Shown piece after piece: positions 33,572 through 42,298 of a stretch of 64,000 nucleotides of DNA. Source of the DNA: Streptomyces marianii (GTDB lineage Bacteria > Actinomycetota > Actinomycetes > Streptomycetales > Streptomycetaceae); assembly GCF_005795905.1 (NCBI RefSeq), contig NZ_VAWE01000001.1:2886501-2950500 (forward strand). The letters run 5' to 3'. The first letter of the stretch is position 1. Each line of letters begins with the position of its first letter. Under the pieces are notes generated by a model. That model was not told the DNA's origin, ran no database searches, and saw nothing but the letters and a program-made list of their open reading frames with translations. Made by a program: the position numbers and the translations under genes.

Positions 33572-34039
33572 ATGTCCCTCCCCCTGACCCGTCGGATCGC
33601 CCGTGCCGCGCTGCTCGTCGCAGCCGGGGCAGCTCCCGTGGTCGGTGCGGCCGGCTCCGCGAACGCCGTGGACCTCCCCACCCAGGACCTGGGCAACGGC
33701 GGCCTGACCCAGCTCGACGGCGCCGCGGCCGGCTCCACGGTCGACGGCGCCGCGCGCGAGGCCGCCGACACGGCGAACCAGGCCGGCGGCAGGGTGGTCG
33801 GCACGACGCTCCCGGCCGCCGCGGGCACCCTGGGCGGCGCGGCCGAGACCGGCCTCCCGGCGGCGCAGGAGACCGCCGGACAGGCCGGGGGCAGCACCGC
33901 CGGCGTCCTGGGCGAGACCGCAGGCTCCGCGGCCACGCAGGGCCTGCCCGCCGCTCAGGGACTGGCCGGCGGCGGCCTCCCCGACGCGGGCGCCGCGCTG
34001 CCGGCCGGCGAGCTGCCGGTGGAGGGCCTGCCCCTCTGA
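33572..34039 (+). CDS. secreted low-complexity Ala/Gly-rich protein
   Basis: A 155-residue exported protein. The signal peptide (about 1-30) has ARAALLVAAGAAPVVGAAG and an ANA cleavage site before VDLPTQDLG. The mature part is almost only Ala, Gly, Thr, Leu, Pro with imperfect repeats (GLPAAQETAG, GLPAAQGLAG), no Cys and no enzymatic motif. Such proteins are found on Streptomyces surfaces but I cannot assign a role. GAAGGAG precedes the ATG and a long hairpin follows. Confidence 0.8.
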   Translation: MSLPLTRRIARAALLVAAGAAPVVGAAGSANAVDLPTQDLGNGGLTQLDGAAAGSTVDGAAREAADTANQAGGRVVGTTLPAAAGTLGGAAETGLPAAQETAGQAGGSTAGVLGETAGSAATQGLPAAQGLAGGGLPDAGAALPAGELPVEGLPL

Positions 34040-34050
34040 CCCCGCCGGAG

Positions 34051-34102
34051 CGTACGGAAGGGCCCTCGGGAGTCGGCGGTTTCCCGGGGGCCCTTCCGTA
34101 CG
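34051..34102. terminator. long hairpin terminator between convergent genes
   Basis: CGTACGGAAGGGCCC pairs with GGGCCCTTCCGTACG, a 15-bp perfect stem, 12 bases after the secreted-protein gene. Confidence 0.8.
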
Positions 34103-34152
34103 CCGTCGACCGTGTCGGCGCGTCGCGCCACGGAAGCACGTCCGTCACGGAG

Positions 34153-34197
34153 TCCGGCAGTTCCGCCAGTTCCGCCAGTTCCGGCAGTTCCGGCAGC
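34153..34197. repeat. 9-bp tandem repeat, five copies
   Basis: TCCGGCAGT or TCCGCCAGT repeated five times without interruption in the intergenic space downstream of dapC. Such arrays vary in copy number between strains. Confidence 0.75.
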
Positions 34198-34271
34198 GAG
34201 ATCCGCCGTGGAGCCCTTCCCGCACCGCCTGATGCGGGCCGGGCCCGGAGCCGCGGAGGCGGCCGCCGCGC

Positions 34272-35378
34272 TCACCCGAGGCGCTTGACCGCCGCCTGGA
34301 CCCGCTCGTCGGTCGCCGTGAAGGCGACCCGCACGAACCGCTCCCCCGCCTCGCCGTAGAAGTCGCCGGGCGCGACGAGCACACCCAGCTCGGCCAGGTG
34401 CGCCACCGTGTCCCAGCACGGCTCGTCCCGTGTCGCCCACAGATAGAGGCTCGCCTCGCTGTGCTCGATGCGGAAGCCGTGCTTCAGCAGGGCGTCACGC
34501 AGGGCGAGACGCCGGGCCGCGTACCGGGCCCGCTGCTCGGCGACGTGCGTGTCGTCGCCGAGTGCCGCGACCGTGGCCGCCTGCACCGGGGCGGGCGTCA
34601 TCAGCCCGCCGTGCTTGCGGATCTTCAGCAGCTCGCCGAGGACGGCCGCGTCGCCCGCGACGAAGGCCGCACGGTAGCCGGCGAGGTTGGAGCGCTTCGA
34701 CAGCGAGTGGACCGAGACGAGGCCCTCGTACGTGCCGCCGCAGACGTCCGGGTGCAGCACCGAGACGGGCTCCGCCTCCCAGCCCAGCTCCAGGTAGCAC
34801 TCGTCGCTGAAGACGAGCACCCCGTGCTCGCGCGCCCAGGCCACGATCCGGGTCAGCTCGTCCTTGGCGAGGACCCGGCCGGTCGGGTTGGACGGCGAGT
34901 TCAGCCACAGGAGCTTCAGACCGGCCGGGTCGAGGTCGGCGACCGGGTCGTCGTAGACGACCGGGGTGGCCCCGCAGAGCCGCGCGCCGACCTCGTAGGT
35001 CGGGTAGGCCAGGCGGGGGTGGGCCACCTTGTCGCCGGCCCCCAGGCCGAGCTGGGTCGGCAGCCAGGCCACGAGTTCCTTGGACCCCACAACCGGCAGC
35101 ACGTTGGTGTGGGCGAAGGACACCGCACCGAGACGCCGCGCGCACCACGACACCAGCGCGTCCCGTAGCTCGGGTGTTCCCCACACGGTCGGATAGCCGG
35201 GCGAGTCCGCGGCCTCGACGAGGGCCCGCCGGACCAGGTCCGGTACCGGATCGACGGGTGTGCCGACGGAGAGGTCGACGATGCCGTCCGGGTGGGCCGC
35301 GGCGGTCGCCTTGTACGGCTCCAGCTTGTCCCACGGGAAGACGGGGAGTCGGGACGATACGGCGGACACGGTGCTCAC
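34272..35378 (-). CDS. dapC: succinyldiaminopimelate transaminase (class I/II aminotransferase)
   Basis: A 368-residue PLP enzyme that makes N-succinyl-diaminopimelate; the actinobacterial form may also be a glutamate-prephenate aminotransferase. PLP features: GSKELVAWLP, WLNSPSNPTGRV, FSDECYLELGWE and SLSKRSNLAGYRAAF, where the Lys forms the Schiff base. The C-terminal VRVAFTATDE carries the carboxylate-binding Arg. The start is GTG 35378, with only a weak purine-rich GAGAAAG upstream. It lies 155 bases after fdxA with a terminator between them, the same order as in mycobacteria. Confidence 0.9.
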   Translation of the reverse strand: MSTVSAVSSRLPVFPWDKLEPYKATAAAHPDGIVDLSVGTPVDPVPDLVRRALVEAADSPGYPTVWGTPELRDALVSWCARRLGAVSFAHTNVLPVVGSKELVAWLPTQLGLGAGDKVAHPRLAYPTYEVGARLCGATPVVYDDPVADLDPAGLKLLWLNSPSNPTGRVLAKDELTRIVAWAREHGVLVFSDECYLELGWEAEPVSVLHPDVCGGTYEGLVSVHSLSKRSNLAGYRAAFVAGDAAVLGELLKIRKHGGLMTPAPVQAATVAALGDDTHVAEQRARYAARRLALRDALLKHGFRIEHSEASLYLWATRDEPCWDTVAHLAELGVLVAPGDFYGEAGERFVRVAFTATDERVQAAVKRLG

Positions 35379-35488
35379 TTTCTCGTTCGTGCGGCGGACC
35401 GCCGACCGGGCGGCGACCGGCCGGGGCCGCCGGCTCAGGGCTGTGCGCTGTCCCGCGCCGGGCCCTCGGGTACCGGTGCAAACGCCGC

Positions 35489-35520
35489 GGTCCCGTACGG
35501 CGGACGCACCGTACGGGACC
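35489..35520 (-). terminator. terminator of fdxA
   Basis: Perfect 12-bp stem GGTCCCGTACGG/CCGTACGGGACC with an 8-base loop just after the fdxA stop, so dapC is probably expressed separately. Confidence 0.7.
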
Positions 35521-35532
35521 GGGGACGCACGA

Positions 35533-35853
35533 TCAGCCGTTCTGCGGCGGCAGCGCGGCGATGAAGGGGTGGTCGCGCTCGATCAGGCCCAGCTTGGAGG
35601 CGCCACCGGGCGAACCGAGCTCGTCGAAGAACTCGACGTTCGCCTTGTAGTAGTCCTTCCACTCCTCGGGAGTGTCGTCCTCGTAGAAGATCGCCTCGAC
35701 CGGGCAGACCGGCTCACAGGCACCACAGTCGACGCATTCGTCCGGGTGGATGTACAAGGACCGCTGGCCCTCGTAGATGCAGTCGACGGGGCACTCCTCG
35801 ATGCACGCCTTGTCCTTGACGTCGACACAAGGCTGCGCGATGACGTAGGTCAC
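35533..35853 (-). CDS. fdxA: 7Fe ferredoxin (one 3Fe-4S and one 4Fe-4S cluster)
   Basis: A 106-residue electron-transfer protein. Cluster ligands are visible as Cys9, Cys17, Cys21 and Cys25 (CIEECPVDC) and Cys40, Cys43, Cys46, Cys50 (CVDCGACEPVC); the CxxxxxxxC start is typical of the 3Fe-4S site of FdxA. A C-terminal extension of about 45 residues (PEEWKDYY) is also usual. The GTG at 35853 follows GAGGAAC. Partners may include cytochromes P450 or other reductases; not shown here. Confidence 0.95.
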   Translation of the reverse strand: MTYVIAQPCVDVKDKACIEECPVDCIYEGQRSLYIHPDECVDCGACEPVCPVEAIFYEDDTPEEWKDYYKANVEFFDELGSPGGASKLGLIERDHPFIAALPPQNG

Positions 35854-35992
35854 GCTGTCGTTCCTCCTCGGTAGGGCGCGGCGTCCGGTCTGCGGCTCGC
35901 CGCGGGGCTGCGCGGGAGCGCGGCGTCGTCGATGCCCGCACCTAGTATCTCCGTTCCTGGGGATGATCCGAACAGGAGGGGAGGACTGAGCT

Positions 35993-37000
35993 GTGGAATT
36001 CACCGCAGGCGGACGACTTGAGGTTCGCATCACCCCCTCTGACGTGGGAAAACGCGTGTCGGTGCGGCGGCGCGCCGAGCCGGCGGACGGATCGGCGAAG
36101 TTCACCGACGCCGTCGGGGTTCTCACATCGTGGACCGGGGGTGTGCTGCTGATCACACGAAGGACCGGGGAGACCGTCCGCATCCCGGAATCCTCACTGG
36201 TCGCGGGCAAGGTCGTCCCCGCGGCGCCGGCCCGTCGGCGGGGCGTGCCGACAGCGTCGTTCGAGGAGCTTGCACGTGTCTCGGCCCGCGCCTGGCAGCC
36301 GGTGGAGAGCGAACCGCTGGGCGAGTGGGTGCTGCGCGCGGCGTCCGGCTTCACCCGCCGGGCGAACTCGGTGCTGCCGCTCGGCGACCCGGGCATACCC
36401 CTGGACGCCGCCCTGGCGCGCGTACGGGGCTGGTACGCCGATCGCGGCCTTCCGGCCTACGTCCAGACCGCGACCGGCGCCGAGGGGACCCAGGAGGGGC
36501 TGTGCGCCGGACTGGCGGAGCGGGGCTGGGAACAGGAGGTGAGCGCCGAACTGCGCGTCGGAGGGCTCGCACCGATCGGTGACCTGGACGCGGACGTGGA
36601 GCGGGTGCGGCTGGGCCGGTCCGTGGACGAGCCCTGGCTACGGCGTTACCAGCGGTTCGGTGTGCCGGGGCCGGATGTACTGAAAGTACTGGGTGGCGGC
36701 CCGTCGGTGTGGTTCGCCACCGTCCCCGGCGCATCCGACGTCCCGGCGGCGATCGGCCGCTGTGTGGTCGACGGACGTTGGGCCGGATTCATGACGGTGG
36801 AGGTCGACCCCGCGTACCGAAGGCAGGGGCTCGCGACGGCCGTGATGGCGGCCCTGGCGCGGCGGTCGCTGGACGAGGGGGCCTCGGCGGCCTGGCTGCA
36901 GGTCGAGTCGGGCAACGACGGGGCGCGGACCCTGTACGAGGGGATGGGATTCACCGTCCACCACCTCTACCACCACTTCCGATACTCCCGATCTTCCTGA
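35993..37000 (+). CDS. GNAT family N-acetyltransferase with N-terminal extension
   Basis: A 335-residue protein. The first 75 residues form a beta-rich domain of their own (LEVRITPSDVGKRVSVRRR, GGVLLITRRTGETVRIP). The GNAT fold is in the C-terminal half: FMTVEVDPAYRRQGLATAVMAALARR holds the acetyl-CoA-binding RRQGLA, and YEGMGFTVHHLYHHFRY closes it. The substrate is unknown. The GTG at 35993 has GGAGGAC upstream. The gene runs 17 bases before the transglutaminase-like gene, so they form an operon. Confidence 0.85.
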   Translation: MEFTAGGRLEVRITPSDVGKRVSVRRRAEPADGSAKFTDAVGVLTSWTGGVLLITRRTGETVRIPESSLVAGKVVPAAPARRRGVPTASFEELARVSARAWQPVESEPLGEWVLRAASGFTRRANSVLPLGDPGIPLDAALARVRGWYADRGLPAYVQTATGAEGTQEGLCAGLAERGWEQEVSAELRVGGLAPIGDLDADVERVRLGRSVDEPWLRRYQRFGVPGPDVLKVLGGGPSVWFATVPGASDVPAAIGRCVVDGRWAGFMTVEVDPAYRRQGLATAVMAALARRSLDEGASAAWLQVESGNDGARTLYEGMGFTVHHLYHHFRYSRSS

Positions 37001-37017
37001 ACGGGTACGAGACGCAT

Positions 37018-37857
37018 ATGCAACCGCCATTCCCCGAGGCCGCGGGCCGGCGTCGCCGCTTCGCCGAGGAGGCCCGCTCCGAGCGGCCCGACCTCGCGAC
37101 GCTGTGCCTGCTCGTGGGTGCGGAAGCGGATCCGCGGCTGGACGAGGCGGGCCTCGACGCCGCCGAGATCGAGCTGGACCGGCTCGCGGGCCTGCTGCCG
37201 TACGGGATCACCGGCCCGCACAACTGGGTGGCCGCGCTGTCGTCGCTGCTCGGTGAGCGCTGCGGCTTCCACGGCACCCCGGACTGCTACCAGCGGCTGG
37301 AGTCGTCCCTGCTGCACAAGGTGCTGCGCCGCCGCCGAGGCCTGCCGATCCTGCTGTCGGTCGTCTGGATGGAGGTGGCCCGCCGCGCCGGCGCGCCCGT
37401 GTACGGGCTCGCCCTCCCGGGCCGCTTCGTCGTCGGCTTCGGCGACCCCGAGCACCCGGTGATGGCGGACCCCTTCGCGGGCGGACGTCTGCTGACGGGA
37501 CCGGACGCGGAACTCCTCGTGGCCGGCACGACGGGCGCCCCGCTCGACCCGTCGATGCTGACCCCCGCGGGCCCACTGGACATCGTCCTCCGCATCCTCA
37601 ACAACATCCGCGCCTGGGCCGCGGCCCGCCCCGAGCACACGGAGGTCGCGCTCTGGGCCGTCGACCTCTCCCTCCTCCTGCCCTCCCACCCGGCCCGCCT
37701 CCGCTACGACCGCGCGCAACTCCTCGTCCAGCGCGGCGACTTCCTGGCCGGGGCGGCGGAGATGGACGCGTACGCGGATGTCGTCTCGGCCGCCGAACCC
37801 GCGACGGCGGAAGCGATCCGGCGGAAGGCGCACTCGGCCAGGTCGATGCTGAACTGA
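37018..37857 (+). CDS. transglutaminase-like/TPR (SirB1-type) protein
   Basis: A 279-residue cytoplasmic protein of the SirB1 type. The transglutaminase-like part shows LHKVLRRRRGLPILLSVVWMEVARRAG and GLALPGRFVVGFGD; the catalytic Cys of true transglutaminases is not obvious, so it may be a non-catalytic member. The C-terminal third (about 185-279) resembles tetratricopeptide helices (LLVQRGDFLAGAAEMDAYAD). Partner unknown. It follows the GNAT gene by 17 bases, so the two are probably cotranscribed. Confidence 0.82.
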   Translation: MQPPFPEAAGRRRRFAEEARSERPDLATLCLLVGAEADPRLDEAGLDAAEIELDRLAGLLPYGITGPHNWVAALSSLLGERCGFHGTPDCYQRLESSLLHKVLRRRRGLPILLSVVWMEVARRAGAPVYGLALPGRFVVGFGDPEHPVMADPFAGGRLLTGPDAELLVAGTTGAPLDPSMLTPAGPLDIVLRILNNIRAWAAARPEHTEVALWAVDLSLLLPSHPARLRYDRAQLLVQRGDFLAGAAEMDAYADVVSAAEPATAEAIRRKAHSARSMLN

Positions 37858-38176
37858 AGCGCCCCGTGCGGGGGCCGTGCGGGGGTCGTGCGGCTCTCCG
37901 CGGCCCGTGCTCGGCTGCGCGGGCTCGCAGGTGCGCAGGTGCGCAGGCTCGCAGGTGCGCAGGCTCGCAGGTGCGCAGGTGGGCGGGTGCGCAGGTGGGC
38001 GGGTGCGCAGGTAGGCGGGTGCGCGCGGCTCGTCGGCGGACGAGTACGCCCGAACCCCCGGACGGCGGCACCGCCGGGTACGTCCGCCGCCCGCCGGACC
38101 GCGCGGGGGCACGCGCGAGCCCCCGGACCCCGGAGGACCGGGCGGGGGCTCGTGACGGCGCGTCGGTGGGTGGGGC
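37858..38176. other. intergenic region with a GC-rich short-repeat tract
   Basis: About 320 bases between convergent genes. 37919-38030 is made of iterated GCGCAGGT and GCAGGCTC-like octamers shading into GGGCGGGTGCGCAGGT units. No gene seen. Confidence 0.6.
37919..38030. repeat. short tandem repeats (8- and 16-bp units)
   Basis: Repeated GGTGCGCA / GGCTCGCA octamers, then three copies of the 16-base unit GGGCGGGTGCGCAGGT with small changes. The tract is slippage-prone and probably variable between strains. Confidence 0.75.
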
Positions 38177-40288
38177 TCAGCCCTGTCCGTCGAGCTCGAT
38201 CGTCTGCGTGCGCTCCTCGGGCGTCCCGCCGAGCAGCGCCTTCTGCATCGCCGAGGCGACGTCGTCCGCGGACAGCGGGTACTGCTTCCCGTCCCCCTTG
38301 GTGACCGTGATCCCGTCGAAGACCCCGTCCAGAAGTTCCGTGATGGCCTGCTTGTTGTAGACCTCGACGAGCCGTCCGTCGACCGCCTTCATCGACAGGA
38401 TCCTCGGCAGCGACTTCGCCGGCCCGAACTGGATCTCCTTGTCGCCCGCCCTGATCGTGACCAGGCCGGACATGGCCGGCTCGGCGAACTCCTTCATGGC
38501 CCGGTTCAGCTCGGCCTGGGTGATCGACGGCTCGCGGGTGGCGACGGGCAGCTCGACGTTGTTCACGCGCCCCGTCTCGACCTGGGCGCGGTACGCGTCC
38601 CGCACCGAGATCATCGACTGCTGGACGTTCAGCGTCTTCCCCGCCTTGCCCGGGACCGGGACGGCCTTGCCGGGCTCGAACCTGATCGTGCCCTCGGAGG
38701 CCGAGCCGGACGTGCCCGCGAGGTCGGTCAGGGCGACGACGAGCTTCTCCTCGTCGACCGGGATGACCGGCTGCGCGACCCGCTCGCCGCCGAACAGCGA
38801 GCCGATGACCGAGACGGGGTTGTAGTCGCTGCCCGCGGCCGCGCGGACGGTGGCCTGGCTGTCCAGGGTGAGGCCGGCCTTGTCCGGCGCGAGCTGGATC
38901 TTCTGGCCGCCGACGCTGAGCTGCAGCGGGGAGGTGGCGCGCTTGCCGAGCGCGGCCTCCAGCCTCGTCTGGGCCTCCTCCTTGGTCCCGCCGCCGATGT
39001 CGACGCCGAGCACGGTGGTGCCCTTGGGGACCTCGGAGTGGTTCAGCAGCAGCCCGGCGCCGTAGGCGACGACGAGAGCGCCGAACGCGCCGGCGCCGAC
39101 GAGCACCAGCTTGGACCGGCCCTTCTTCGCCGGACCGGACGACGCCGGCGCGGACGGCGAGGAGGACCTCGGCGCCGGCGAGGGGCCGGTCGTCGTCCGC
39201 GGCGCGCTGGCGGGCCCCGGGAAGTCGGGCCCCGGGCCACCGGGCCCGGAGGGCCACGGGGATCCGGCGCCGTCAGGGCCCCCGGGCTGGAACGGCGAAC
39301 GGTGCTCCGGCGGCACCACGGGGATCCCGCTGGTCAGCGTGTCGCCCGATACGTTGCCGCCCGGGCCGCCGGGCAGGCCCGGACCTCCGGGGCCTGCTTC
39401 GGGCGCGGGATTCTGCGGGGTGAGTACGGCCGTGTCGTCGCTCATCCGCGGCGGTCCGGCGGGACCGCCCCCGGGCGCGCCGGCGCCCGGGACGCCGTCG
39501 GCCGGGGCGCCCGGAGCGAACGGCGAGACACCGGCGGCGGGACCGGTCGTGGGGCCCGCCGGACCGGCGCCCGGGGGCCGCTGCCCCGGTGCGGCACGGC
39601 CGGCTGCGTCCAGGTCGGAGGACAGGGAGTCCAGACCGCTGCGGGGCCGGTTGCCGGTGCCGCCCGGTGCGTCGGGGAACCGGGGGGCGCCGGGTACCTG
39701 CCCGTTCCGGGGAGCGGGTGCACCGGGCATCCGGTGGGCGCCGGTGTCCTCGGGACGCGGTCCCGGCGCGTTCGGCGACCGGCCGGGGCCGGTCGCCTGG
39801 GCCGGCACGGAGGACGGCGGGGGCGTGGAGCTCGGCGCCTTGCGCGGGGCGAACCAGTCGCTGGTCTTCTCCTCGGCCGGCTTCTCGGGCGCCTCGGGCC
39901 TCCCGGCGTCCCGTGCGGCGCCGGGAGGCGCCGGTGCCGACGGGGCGGGCGCGGCCGGGCGGGGCGTGCTGCCCGTGCGCTCCGCCGCCCCCTCGCGGGG
40001 CGCGGCGGCGCCCTTCCTGTCCAGGTCGCTCATAGGCGTGCGCATGACCACGGGCGGGATCGGACGGGACCCGGGGATGTTGATCCGGATGCGGGTCGTC
40101 AGCGTCGTCTCGGTCCGGGGCTCGTCCGGCTGCCGCGCGGACGCGGGTTCGGCTCTTTCCTCCGGAGCGTCCTGCGTCGGGTGCAGCGACGGATACTGGC
40201 GGGATCCGTACGGCGGTGTCCCCGAGGGGTACGCGGCCCCGCCACGCCCCTGGGGGCCGGAGGGCGAACTGTCAGTTTCACGGCTCAA
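38177..40288 (-). CDS. membrane protein with peptidoglycan-binding (PG_binding_4) repeats
   Basis: A 703-residue protein. The first 370 or so residues are a disordered Pro/Gly/Ala-rich cytoplasmic region. One transmembrane helix follows (LVLVGAGAFGALVVAYGAGLLL), then an extracytoplasmic part with two domains like the PG_binding_4 modules that precede VanW (LGVDIGGGTKEEAQTRLEAAL; a second around EPSITQAELNRAMKEF). No VanW or L,D-transpeptidase domain follows. It probably binds cell wall. The start is inferred as TTG 40288 (GGGAG 8 bases upstream) because the frame continues to 40369 without a better site. Confidence 0.78.
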   Translation of the reverse strand: MSRETDSSPSGPQGRGGAAYPSGTPPYGSRQYPSLHPTQDAPEERAEPASARQPDEPRTETTLTTRIRINIPGSRPIPPVVMRTPMSDLDRKGAAAPREGAAERTGSTPRPAAPAPSAPAPPGAARDAGRPEAPEKPAEEKTSDWFAPRKAPSSTPPPSSVPAQATGPGRSPNAPGPRPEDTGAHRMPGAPAPRNGQVPGAPRFPDAPGGTGNRPRSGLDSLSSDLDAAGRAAPGQRPPGAGPAGPTTGPAAGVSPFAPGAPADGVPGAGAPGGGPAGPPRMSDDTAVLTPQNPAPEAGPGGPGLPGGPGGNVSGDTLTSGIPVVPPEHRSPFQPGGPDGAGSPWPSGPGGPGPDFPGPASAPRTTTGPSPAPRSSSPSAPASSGPAKKGRSKLVLVGAGAFGALVVAYGAGLLLNHSEVPKGTTVLGVDIGGGTKEEAQTRLEAALGKRATSPLQLSVGGQKIQLAPDKAGLTLDSQATVRAAAGSDYNPVSVIGSLFGGERVAQPVIPVDEEKLVVALTDLAGTSGSASEGTIRFEPGKAVPVPGKAGKTLNVQQSMISVRDAYRAQVETGRVNNVELPVATREPSITQAELNRAMKEFAEPAMSGLVTIRAGDKEIQFGPAKSLPRILSMKAVDGRLVEVYNKQAITELLDGVFDGITVTKGDGKQYPLSADDVASAMQKALLGGTPEERTQTIELDGQG

Positions 40289-40464
40289 AGCAGGTTCTCC
40301 CGGTTGGCTCCGCCGCCCGTTCTTACTGGTTCTCGCTGCTGCGGGCGGCTCGGCGGCGCGCACCACCATACTGGCCGCCGCCGATCCGTATCCGGCGACC
40401 GCGGGAAGCGGCGTTCCCCGGCCGTCCCAGCGAGTATGGGCAATTCGGCCTCAGATGGGACACG

Positions 40465-40866
40465 TCACTTGCCAAGTCGGCCGGAGGGCCGGCCCGGTTG
40501 CGGCAACCGCGTCATGGTGGCACACATCACAGCCAGCACGGCCCCCCCGAACAGGAAGACAATCTCGCCGAGACCGCCTGCGAAGACACCGTCGCCCTCC
40601 GGACGTCCCGCGCTCAGCAGCAGTACGGCGGCGACCCAGCCCGCGGCGGGCGTGACGACACCGAGTTGGGTGCCGGTGGCACGCAGTCCGCCGTAGAAGA
40701 GTGCCGCGGCGCCGAGCAGCGCCAGGAGCAACCCCATCGGGAACCAGGCCGCTTGGACCAGCGAACCGGCGGTGCCGACGGCGACGCCGAGCACGGCCAG
40801 GCCGATGTAAGCGGCGATGCGCGCCGCCTTGGAGGGCCTGGCCGGCCAGGTTCCGGACCCGCTCAT
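40465..40866 (-). CDS. small polytopic membrane protein (DUF6113-like)
   Basis: A 133-residue inner-membrane protein with four hydrophobic segments (about 18-38, 42-58, 70-84, 98-117) and short polar ends. It matches the Streptomyces DUF6113 type; function unknown. The ATG at 40866 overlaps the mshB stop (ATGA), so it is translationally coupled to the mycothiol gene, which hints at a role linked to that enzyme. Confidence 0.8.
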   Translation of the reverse strand: MSGSGTWPARPSKAARIAAYIGLAVLGVAVGTAGSLVQAAWFPMGLLLALLGAAALFYGGLRATGTQLGVVTPAAGWVAAVLLLSAGRPEGDGVFAGGLGEIVFLFGGAVLAVMCATMTRLPQPGRPSGRLGK

Positions 40867-41801
40867 CGCTCTGTCTCCTGTGTCGTCGTGACGGCCGGGC
40901 CGCCCGTCTCGGGGGCGGTGTCCGTGCCGGCGAAGAGGTCGCGTTCGCGTTCCCCGGGGGGCGCCCCCGGGGCTCCCCGCACCAACTGGTAGTACTCGGT
41001 GGTGAACAGCGGCTGGCCCAGGTCGTTGGAGAGCGCGAAGAAGGGCCCGTCGACGGCGATCTGCGTGGCGTGGGCACGCATCGCGGCGGCCTTCCGCCCG
41101 GCGTGGCCGGTGCCGTCGATCTCCGCGGTCACGTCCGCGTCGTCGACCACGCCCGGGATGTCGTCGATGCCGGCGACGCCCGGGAACTCGACGTCCGCCG
41201 CGCGGAGCCGGGCGAAGCCCTCCTCGGCCGCCGAGCGCGGCACCCGGTTCCAGTAGATCTTGGCGATGCGGTGCGGCGCTCCGAGGTCACTCCGGAAGGC
41301 CGGGTCGGCGGCGAGCTCCGCCGCACGCATGGCGACGCGGTGGGCCTGGATGTGGTCGGGGTGTCCGTAACCGCCCTGCGGGTCGTACGTGATCAGCACC
41401 TGCGGCCGCACCTCTCGGATCACCTCGACCAGGTACGGCGCGGCCTCCTCCACGGGGGTGTTCCAGAACGCACCGGGGCGGCGGTTCTGCGGAACTCCCA
41501 TCATCCCGGAGTCGCGGAAGCGTCCGGTGCCGCCGAGGATGCGGTGGTCGTGGACGCCCAGCTCCTTCATCGCGGCGGTCAGTTCGCCGCTCCGGTGCAC
41601 GCCGAGGGTGTCGTCCCGGTCCGCCGCGAGATGGGCGAGCCCGGCCGGGATCACCTCGCCCTCCTCGCCGAGGGTGCAGGTGACCAGGGTGACCAGGGCG
41701 CCCTCCGCGGCGTACCGGGCCATCGTGGCGCCGTTGTTGATCGACTCGTCGTCGGGGTGCGCGTGCACCAGGAGCAGACGACGGGCTGGGAGATCCGTCA
41801 T
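40863..41801 (-). CDS. mshB: GlcNAc-Ins deacetylase of mycothiol biosynthesis
   Basis: A 312-residue zinc deacetylase of the LmbE/PIG-L family that deacetylates GlcNAc-inositol in mycothiol synthesis, the actinobacterial substitute for glutathione. The zinc motif is HAHPDDE (His13-Glu19, with His15 and Asp18 as likely ligands), and [16 protein letters not shown] carries the third ligand and the catalytic region. The C-terminal 40 residues are disordered. The ATG at 41801 has TAGGCT 7 bases upstream and no ribosome-binding site. A DUF6113-like gene overlaps its stop codon. Confidence 0.93.
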   Translation of the reverse strand: MTDLPARRLLLVHAHPDDESINNGATMARYAAEGALVTLVTCTLGEEGEVIPAGLAHLAADRDDTLGVHRSGELTAAMKELGVHDHRILGGTGRFRDSGMMGVPQNRRPGAFWNTPVEEAAPYLVEVIREVRPQVLITYDPQGGYGHPDHIQAHRVAMRAAELAADPAFRSDLGAPHRIAKIYWNRVPRSAAEEGFARLRAADVEFPGVAGIDDIPGVVDDADVTAEIDGTGHAGRKAAAMRAHATQIAVDGPFFALSNDLGQPLFTTEYYQLVRGAPGAPPGERERDLFAGTDTAPETGGPAVTTTQETER

Positions 41802-41808
41802 GGCTCCC

Positions 41809-41814
41809 AGCCTA
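41809..41814 (-). promoter_or_regulatory. -10 element of a leaderless promoter (TAGGCT)
   Basis: TAGGCT, 7 bases, then the mshB ATG at 41801 on the reverse strand. Confidence 0.5.
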
Positions 41815-41864
41815 CGAGGCCATCGGCCGGCGCCGCGTCGGGGCGAACATCGCCTGATGCGGCA

Positions 41865-41906
41865 CTGGGCCGTGCTGCGAAGGTCCCTCCTGGCCCTACG
41901 CCCTAG
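41865..41906. mobile_element. shrunken 42-bp relict of the MITE-like element
   Basis: 41865-41896 matches the last 32 bases of the element at 16506-16537 (reverse complement) at 28 of 32 positions, including GTCCCTCCTGGCCC exactly. 41897-41906 (TACGCCCTAG) resembles the other end. The copy has lost its interior. Its terminal CTAG overlaps the TAG stop of the small membrane-protein gene. Confidence 0.65.
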
Positions 41907-42097
41907 AACTTGAGCCCGCCGATCATGCCCGCCACGTTCGTCGTCAGTTCGGTGATGGTGGGCGCGATCGAGGAACTGGCCAGGTAGAACCCGAGGAGCA
42001 TGCAAACCGCCGCATGTCCGGCCTTCAGCCCGGATTTCCGGACCAGCAGGAAGACGACGATCGCCAGCAGCACCACCGCCGAAATCGAGAGTGCCAC
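41903..42097 (-). CDS. small membrane protein, 64 residues
   Basis: Two predicted transmembrane segments ([12 protein letters not shown], about 8-19; [14 protein letters not shown], about 29-42) joined by a basic loop (RKSGLKAGH). The C-terminus is short (IGGLKF). It looks like a conserved Streptomyces small membrane protein; no function known. GAGGTGAACC precedes the ATG at 42097. Its stop codon TAG lies inside the CTAG of a MITE relict. Confidence 0.75.
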   Translation of the reverse strand: MALSISAVVLLAIVVFLLVRKSGLKAGHAAVCMLLGFYLASSSIAPTITELTTNVAGMIGGLKF

Positions 42098-42285
42098 GGC
42101 GGTTCACCTCCACAGATATTCGGTCGGGAACGGGCAGCATGCGTGTGCCGGAAGGTTCCTACCCACCTAGCGCTACGGATCATAACTATCCGTTCGGCCG
42201 CATCGATCGGTGCACGGCAGCACACGGGGGCGCACGGCCGCGACCGCCGTGAGCGCACCACGGGAAATCGGCGGACCGGCTCGGC

Positions 42286-42291
42286 TAGGTT
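42286..42291 (+). promoter_or_regulatory. -10 element of a leaderless promoter (TAGGTT)
   Basis: TAGGTT, 7 bases, then the ATG at 42299. Confidence 0.5.
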
Positions 42292-42298
42292 CGGTCGC

